This document shows positions 60,690 through 64,000 of a stretch of 64,000 bases of DNA, in pieces. A program made the position numbers and the translations under genes. The notes beneath the pieces were generated by a model. It saw only the letters and a program-made list of their open reading frames with translations. It was not told the DNA's origin and ran no database searches. Origin of the DNA: Streptomyces netropsis (lineage in GTDB: Bacteria; Actinomycetota; Actinomycetes; Streptomycetales; Streptomycetaceae); contig NZ_JACHJG010000001.1 in NCBI RefSeq assembly GCF_014203545.1, positions 1,018,031 through 1,082,030 of the forward strand, read 5' to 3'. Each line of letters starts with the position of its first letter. Position 1 is the stretch's first letter.

Positions 60690-61878
60690 CGACCAACGCT
60701 GGCGCACCTCTCCTGTGGAGTCCGAAGCCGGAGAAAGCTCGCCCTACTACCCCGTCTACACAGGCGTCCAGGTTCCGAGGAACTGGGAACACAAAAAGGA
60801 ATTCACGGAGAAGTTCTACAAGGAAGTCAGGGACTTCTGCGGGCGAACGTCTTCCAATGGTTGCATTAGTGACTGGATCATCAACGGGGACGAAGAGCAG
60901 CGCAACCAAGGCACGATGATCCTCCAGCTGATCAAGTACAAGATCTGCGGTGGGATCAAGGGACATTGTCCCAGCGGGGTTACTTCCTTGCAGGCAGTAC
61001 TCGCGGCCGGCGCAGCCTCGGGGTTTGCCTTCGGCGGCAAGGACGGGTCGCTGGCCGGAGGGGCCCGTCCCAAGTCCGGCCGTGGTGAAGTCCCGCCGTG
61101 TCACAGCTTCGTTCCCGAAACGGAAGTTCTCCTCGCCGACGGAACCAGTAAGAACATCGAGGATGTCCAAACCGGTGGCAAAATTCTGGCGACTGACCCC
61201 GAGACGGGAAAAACCGAGACTCGTGAAGTCGTTGCGAGCATCGTCACGCGGGACGACCAAGACTTCACCGATATCACCATCAAGACCGCCCAAGGTGGAG
61301 CAAGCCTTGTCGCCACTGACACGCATCCTTTCTGGGAGCTCGGGCAGAAGAAGTGGGTAGACGCTGGAGATGTGCGCCCGGGTGCTCGCCTGCGCACGCC
61401 GAACGGTGACGCTGTCGAGGTCGGAGCGGTCCGCCACTTCCGCAAGGTGCAGCGAACCCATGACCTGACAATCAACGGCACGCACACGTACTATGTGCTG
61501 GCGGGGGCCACGCCGGTTCTCGTGCACAACTCGAACGGGCCCTGTGGGTCGGGGGCCGGAACTGCATCAGAAGCCGGGATCAGCCTCAACGATGCGCAAC
61601 GTATCCAAAATGCTGCCGATAAGGCCGGCCAGCCGATCATCGTAGTCGGAAGCCGCGCGAACGGCAGCGCTAACCCGGCATCGGACTGGGATTACATCTT
61701 GTCTGGCCCGTCGAGGTCTCGGCATAGTCAGCAGAGCTCCCTGCCAAGGGGGACCGGGGATGGCGAAGGAAGTGGCCGAGGGCGCGACTTCTGGCAGAAC
61801 TGCAATCAAAGTCGGCCAGACTATGCAGAATTGGACCCAAGTAAGCCCCATGTCATATTCGAGCCCCGGAGCCGGTGA
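60550..61878 (+). CDS. Truncated polymorphic toxin: Hint domain plus nucleotidyltransferase-like toxin
   Basis: 442 codons from the first possible ATG; the real start is unclear and the part before about 60715 looks like foreign-to-toxin sequence. Residues 184-327 are a Hint (intein-like) domain: CHSFVPETEVLLADGT with Cys184, TDTHPFWEL (TxxH) and the end VHN (Asn327). Beyond it, residues 328-442 contain IIVVGSRANGSANPASDWDYIL (G-S-R-A-N-G...SDWDY), the signature of a Pol-beta-type nucleotidyltransferase. Such fusions are secreted toxins whose tip is released by Hint. The usual large N-terminal delivery region is missing, so it is an orphan tip. Low GC and mixed codons indicate transfer. Confidence 0.75.
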   Translation: MTVDADGMAPRADPRARRSRARRAPTDQLAWCSCLIAHRATVPRRVDDQRWRTSPVESEAGESSPYYPVYTGVQVPRNWEHKKEFTEKFYKEVRDFCGRTSSNGCISDWIINGDEEQRNQGTMILQLIKYKICGGIKGHCPSGVTSLQAVLAAGAASGFAFGGKDGSLAGGARPKSGRGEVPPCHSFVPETEVLLADGTSKNIEDVQTGGKILATDPETGKTETREVVASIVTRDDQDFTDITIKTAQGGASLVATDTHPFWELGQKKWVDAGDVRPGARLRTPNGDAVEVGAVRHFRKVQRTHDLTINGTHTYYVLAGATPVLVHNSNGPCGSGAGTASEAGISLNDAQRIQNAADKAGQPIIVVGSRANGSANPASDWDYILSGPSRSRHSQQSSLPRGTGDGEGSGRGRDFWQNCNQSRPDYAELDPSKPHVIFEPRSR

Positions 61879-62269
61879 TCAATTGAAAGCGTCGGAGAGA
61901 ATCATCAACGAGGTTGCCCAGGGGCTCCTGGACTGGGAGGAGGGGGTGAGCTGGTTCTCTTCCCTGGAGCAGGTCGAGCAAAAGGTGGTACTGCATGAAG
62001 TGGTTCGCCACTCCATGCAGGCCCACGCAACGGCGGAGGACGGCCGAGAGGGCGTTTTGCGATCCGGAGTGAAGCCGACAGCAAATCCCGCTGTTCTGAT
62101 TGTCAGGGAACCGCTACTCCAGCAAATGGGAAAGATTATCAATCTTCCTGAAGTTGAGTATGTGAAGGCGTTTCGTGTTCTCCTTTCCACTTTCGTCGTG
62201 GCGGATACGCGGCGTAGAGAGCTGGAGTGTCGAGGAAGTTGCACCCACGCTTGGCATAACTTGACATAG
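61850..62269 (+). CDS. DUF5958-like protein, candidate immunity gene
   Basis: 139 residues from ATG 61850; it overlaps the toxin end by 29 nt. The body (ASERIINEVAQGLLDWEEGVSWFSSLEQVEQKVVLHEVVRHSMQAHA) matches the pattern I know as DUF5958, small helical proteins found with streptomycete toxins. Position directly downstream of a toxin tip, in the overlapping frame, is classic for an immunity gene. Immunity function is inference. Confidence 0.65.
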   Translation: MSYSSPGAGDQLKASERIINEVAQGLLDWEEGVSWFSSLEQVEQKVVLHEVVRHSMQAHATAEDGREGVLRSGVKPTANPAVLIVREPLLQQMGKIINLPEVEYVKAFRVLLSTFVVADTRRRELECRGSCTHAWHNLT

Positions 62270-62354
62270 GAGTGATCGGCGGGCCTTGGGCTCTCGGCAG
62301 CGGCACCAAGTGCCGGTCACTACGACTACCTGAATTCGGTTCGGCATGCAAAAT

Positions 62355-62392
62355 GGGAGCCCCCACCAGGAGCGTGCTTGGTGGGGGCTCCC
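62355..62392. terminator. Strong hairpin terminator after the first toxin/immunity pair
   Basis: GGGAGCCCCCACCA (62355-62368) pairs perfectly with TGGTGGGGGCTCCC (62379-62392), followed by GGTCGTTTT. It separates the pair from the convergent integrase remnant. Confidence 0.85.
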
Positions 62393-62422
62393 GGTCGTTT
62401 TACGGCAACGGTGACGGCAACG

Positions 62423-62617
62423 TCAACGGACGGTTGCCGCGGCGGAGGGCGGGTCTTCTCGGTCGTTGTTGCCCGTGCCGAGTACGTCGTTGAGGGTGTC
62501 GATGGCTTGGCATTGGAGGCGGAGCCGGATGTGAGCGTAGACGCCGGTGGTGATGCCGATGTAGGCGTGGCCAAGGAGTTTCTTGATCACGGCGAGGTCG
62601 ACGCCCTGCTCCCGCCA
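62423..62617 (-). pseudogene. C-terminal remnant of a tyrosine recombinase (integrase)
   Basis: The ORF reads ...REQGVDLAVIKKLLGHAYIGITTGVYAHIRLRLQCQAIDTLNDVLG and stops. LLGH and the catalytic Tyr in VYAHI match the last part of the integrase catalytic domain. Everything upstream of REQGVDL is lost and replaced by the Hint-remnant junction. Confidence 0.75.
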
Positions 62618-62661
62618 AACCCCTCCCCACCTGCATAAAGGCATCTAGAAGAGGGGCTGTC

Positions 62662-62987
62662 GGCACACGTACTAGGTGCTGGCGGGGGCTACGCCGGTAC
62701 TCGTTCACAATTCCGGGCCGTGCGGAATCTCGACACGTCACGAGAAGGCTGGTGGTATCGGTAATTACACCGATGGGCAGAAGGCTCGGGATCCGGCGTC
62801 GCAGTGGTATCACGAGGAATTGAGCAATAAAGAGCTCCTGGTCGGGATCAACAACCCTGGCGACGGAGGCAGGATCTCGTCTCGCGTGACGGCACGATTC
62901 TTGGAGGGCATCCCGCAAGGGTGAACTCCAAAGAAGGATCAGGACCCAGATACGAAAATACGCATTGATGTCTACGATCCGGAGTAG
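62662..62987 (+). pseudogene. Orphan toxin tip with Hint-end remnant and two internal stops
   Basis: Reading the frame of 62676, HTY-stop-VLAGATPVLVHN is the end of a Hint domain with TAC TAT mutated to TAC TAG. The toxin then reads SGPCGISTRHEKAGGIGNY... to ARFLEGIPQG, a TGA at 62922, then TPKKDQDPDTKIRIDVYDPE and TAG at 62985. The toxin family is not recognised. It starts at the same VHN junction as the intact tip at 61.5 kb. Confidence 0.7.
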
Positions 62988-62993
62988 TGCCTG

Positions 62994-63383
62994 ATGGCTC
63001 TGATTCATTCGACTGACCCCGACTTTCGCATATGCCAGATCAGCTTCGAGACGCTGTTGGCGATCCAGCTGGAAGCGGAGGAGCGATCCTGGGCAACTCG
63101 GTGGTCCTCGGTGGATGCACTGCGCAGTCAGGTCAGGGATGGCGCTGTCGTCCTCCAGTCGCTGATGCGGGAGGAGCGAGGGGGCGCTGTGTGGGGATAC
63201 AGGTGCCTTGTGTTGTTCTCGTCCGCAGATGGCAAGGAAGCTGGCGGAATTGCCACGATCGATCTTGATCCGGCAAGGTTCGAATCGTTGGAGCGACTTG
63301 ATCGCGACCCGGATGTTCGGAAGGTTCTTGTCCGAATGTTCTCCCTTGCGACGGGTGGGATTTCGATGGTCTCGAAGAAATGA
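62994..63383 (+). CDS. Candidate immunity gene of the orphan toxin tip
   Basis: 129-residue intact ORF 6 nt after the toxin's last stop, with GGAG 9 nt upstream. It is an acidic/basic mixed soluble protein (SFETLLAIQLEAEERSWATRWSSVDALRSQ and GGIATIDLDPARFESLERLDRDP). No family recognised. It has remained open while the toxin decayed, as expected for immunity genes that still protect. Confidence 0.6.
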   Translation: MALIHSTDPDFRICQISFETLLAIQLEAEERSWATRWSSVDALRSQVRDGAVVLQSLMREERGGAVWGYRCLVLFSSADGKEAGGIATIDLDPARFESLERLDRDPDVRKVLVRMFSLATGGISMVSKK

Positions 63384-63394
63384 CAGGGACGTGC

Positions 63395-63590
63395 TCGGCC
63401 TCGTGTCGGACAGCGTGGGTGAACCTGCTCAACAGGCGGCGGATCTCGTTCAGGCTCAGTCGGATCAGATCGTGCCCATGTCCCCCTCTTCATGAACGGT
63501 GGCCCGGACTGTGGTCAGGTGGGCGGCAGCCGCCATGGCGAGGGTGATGTGCCGGTACCAGGCCGGGTACTGGCGGACTTGGTAGTGAAG
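63395..63590 (-). pseudogene. IS701-type transposase C-terminal remnant
   Basis: On the minus strand HYQVRQYPAWYRHITLAMAAAAHLTTVRAT is followed, after a frameshift, by DLIRLSLNEIRRLLSRFTHAVRHEAEHV. Both blocks are typical for the end of IS701/IS4-group transposases. The frameshift and missing N-terminal part show an old insertion that decayed. Confidence 0.65.
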
Positions 63591-63712
63591 GCGCCGGCTT
63601 CATGAAGTCCCAGGAGGACAGCTACTTCCTGCGGGGCATGGACGGGACAAAAAGGCGGCCAGCGGCGGCACCAAGAGCGTGAGCGTCTCCCTGGCGTGCT
63701 GTAGAAGCTGAT

Positions 63713-63952
63713 ATGCCAGATTTTGACCGCCTAGGTGGAAGAAAGGCATATCGGCAAACTGCTCGCGATTTCATGCGTGGTGATGGTCCAGATTCAGCGA
63801 TCAGCGTCAGTACGGGCAGTGGCGGCATGCATCGCTTCGATCTGGACACCGGGTACTACGGGTATATGAACAGCGGCGGCAGTATCTCGACATTCTTCCG
63901 GCCGGAGGAAGGCCTCTCATACTTCCGTCGAACGACAATGAGATATCGTTAG
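63713..63952 (+). CDS. Third toxin-like C-terminal fragment
   Basis: 79 codons: MPDFDRLGGRKAYRQTARDFMRGDG then HRFDLDTGYYGYMNSGGSISTFFRPEEGLSYF. The ending D-x-x-TGYYGYMNxxGxIxTFFRPE resembles BECR-fold RNase toxins found at the ends of polymorphic toxins. An in-frame TGA lies about 20 nt before the ATG region, so it is cut at the 5' end. Could be an inactive remnant. Confidence 0.45.
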   Translation: MPDFDRLGGRKAYRQTARDFMRGDGPDSAISVSTGSGGMHRFDLDTGYYGYMNSGGSISTFFRPEEGLSYFRRTTMRYR

Positions 63953-63976
63953 CGGTTCAGGGAAAGGGTGGGCGTA

Positions 63977-64000
63977 GTGCTGTTCCTTGATAGATTTAGG
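63977..64000 (+). CDS. Start of a possible immunity gene (cut by the window edge)
   Basis: GTG 63977 is preceded by GGGAAAGGG with 8-nt spacing and reads V-L-F-L-D-R-F-R to the end. It lies 25 nt after the third toxin-like fragment. Partial; low confidence. Confidence 0.3.

Noticed and set aside
1..64000. tRNA, rRNA and complete insertion sequences
   Set aside because: I looked for typical tRNA T-loop/anticodon patterns, rRNA segments and full transposases with terminal repeats and found none; only an integrase remnant and a transposase remnant near the right edge.

Overview
The window is high-GC actinobacterial DNA and almost certainly a Streptomyces chromosome. The evidence is strong GC bias at third codon positions, frequent GTG starts, ATGA/GTGA stop-start overlaps, an ectABCD operon, an LAETG-anchored surface protein, a Gbn-type small nucleoid protein and an Asp23/AmaP cluster. 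As far as I remember, the order from the ectoine genes through the cobalamin genes, pit, ABC-F and gbn follows the conserved Streptomyces core. No tRNA, rRNA, CRISPR array or intact transposon was found.

Layout. 0.1-8.7 kb: DapA-family aldolase, secreted endonuclease/exonuclease/phosphatase-family nuclease, a HEAT-like hypothetical, a Tat-exported PhoX-family phosphatase behind a PHO-box-like repeat, a luciferase-like oxidoreductase, a methyltransferase and a small protein with serine at every third residue. 9.2-13.6 kb: NarL-type two-component pair led by a possible 15-codon leader ORF, a double-TerD protein and a class V aminotransferase. 13.7-16.9 kb: ectABCD on the minus strand behind a palindrome that overlaps the likely ectA -10 box. 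17.4-19.9 kb: amidohydrolase and the LAETG-anchored protein. 20-29 kb: cobalamin operon (cbiB, cobQ, ChlID-type chelatase, cobO, cobB, cobE, then cobC) under a cobalamin riboswitch. 29-31.4 kb: Pit phosphate transporter with a small membrane protein, divergent from a class II aldolase across a PHO box. 31.4-38 kb: hydrolase, HEAT-like paralogue, VOC protein, ABC-F ATPase preceded by a leaderless 7-codon ORF, gbn and an enoyl-CoA hydratase. 38-41.3 kb: Asp23/AmaP envelope-stress cluster. 41.4-53.8 kb: GH15 enzyme, SURF1, DEDDh exonuclease with BRCT, fatty acid hydroxylase-family protein, lysoplasmalogenase, secreted subtilase, DUF485 plus solute:cation symporter, moaA and small proteins. 54-58.6 kb: tyrS and tldD/tldE. 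58.7-60.7 kb: XRE regulator, DUF397 protein and anti-sigma-like ATPase.

From about 60.7 kb to the right edge the composition changes (lower GC, mixed codon use) and the DNA becomes a decayed array of polymorphic-toxin tips. The first unit is a Hint domain joined to a nucleotidyltransferase-like toxin, followed by a DUF5958-like candidate immunity gene. After an integrase remnant comes a second toxin tip that carries only the last codons of a Hint domain (with TAG and TGA stops) plus its own candidate immunity gene. After an IS701-like transposase remnant comes a third toxin-like fragment. The second tip starts with the same Hint-end junction as the intact one, as expected for displaced, recombinable toxin modules. 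This is the most interesting part of the window.

A second theme is a dispersed multi-hairpin repeat of about 130 bp, with full copies at 18.5 and 53.9 kb and partial copies at 0.15, 52.3 and 54.0 kb. It sits at gene ends and sometimes supplies stop codons. A third theme is leaderless expression: about ten genes or leader ORFs have a TANNNT-type -10 box 6-8 nt before the start codon and no ribosome binding site.
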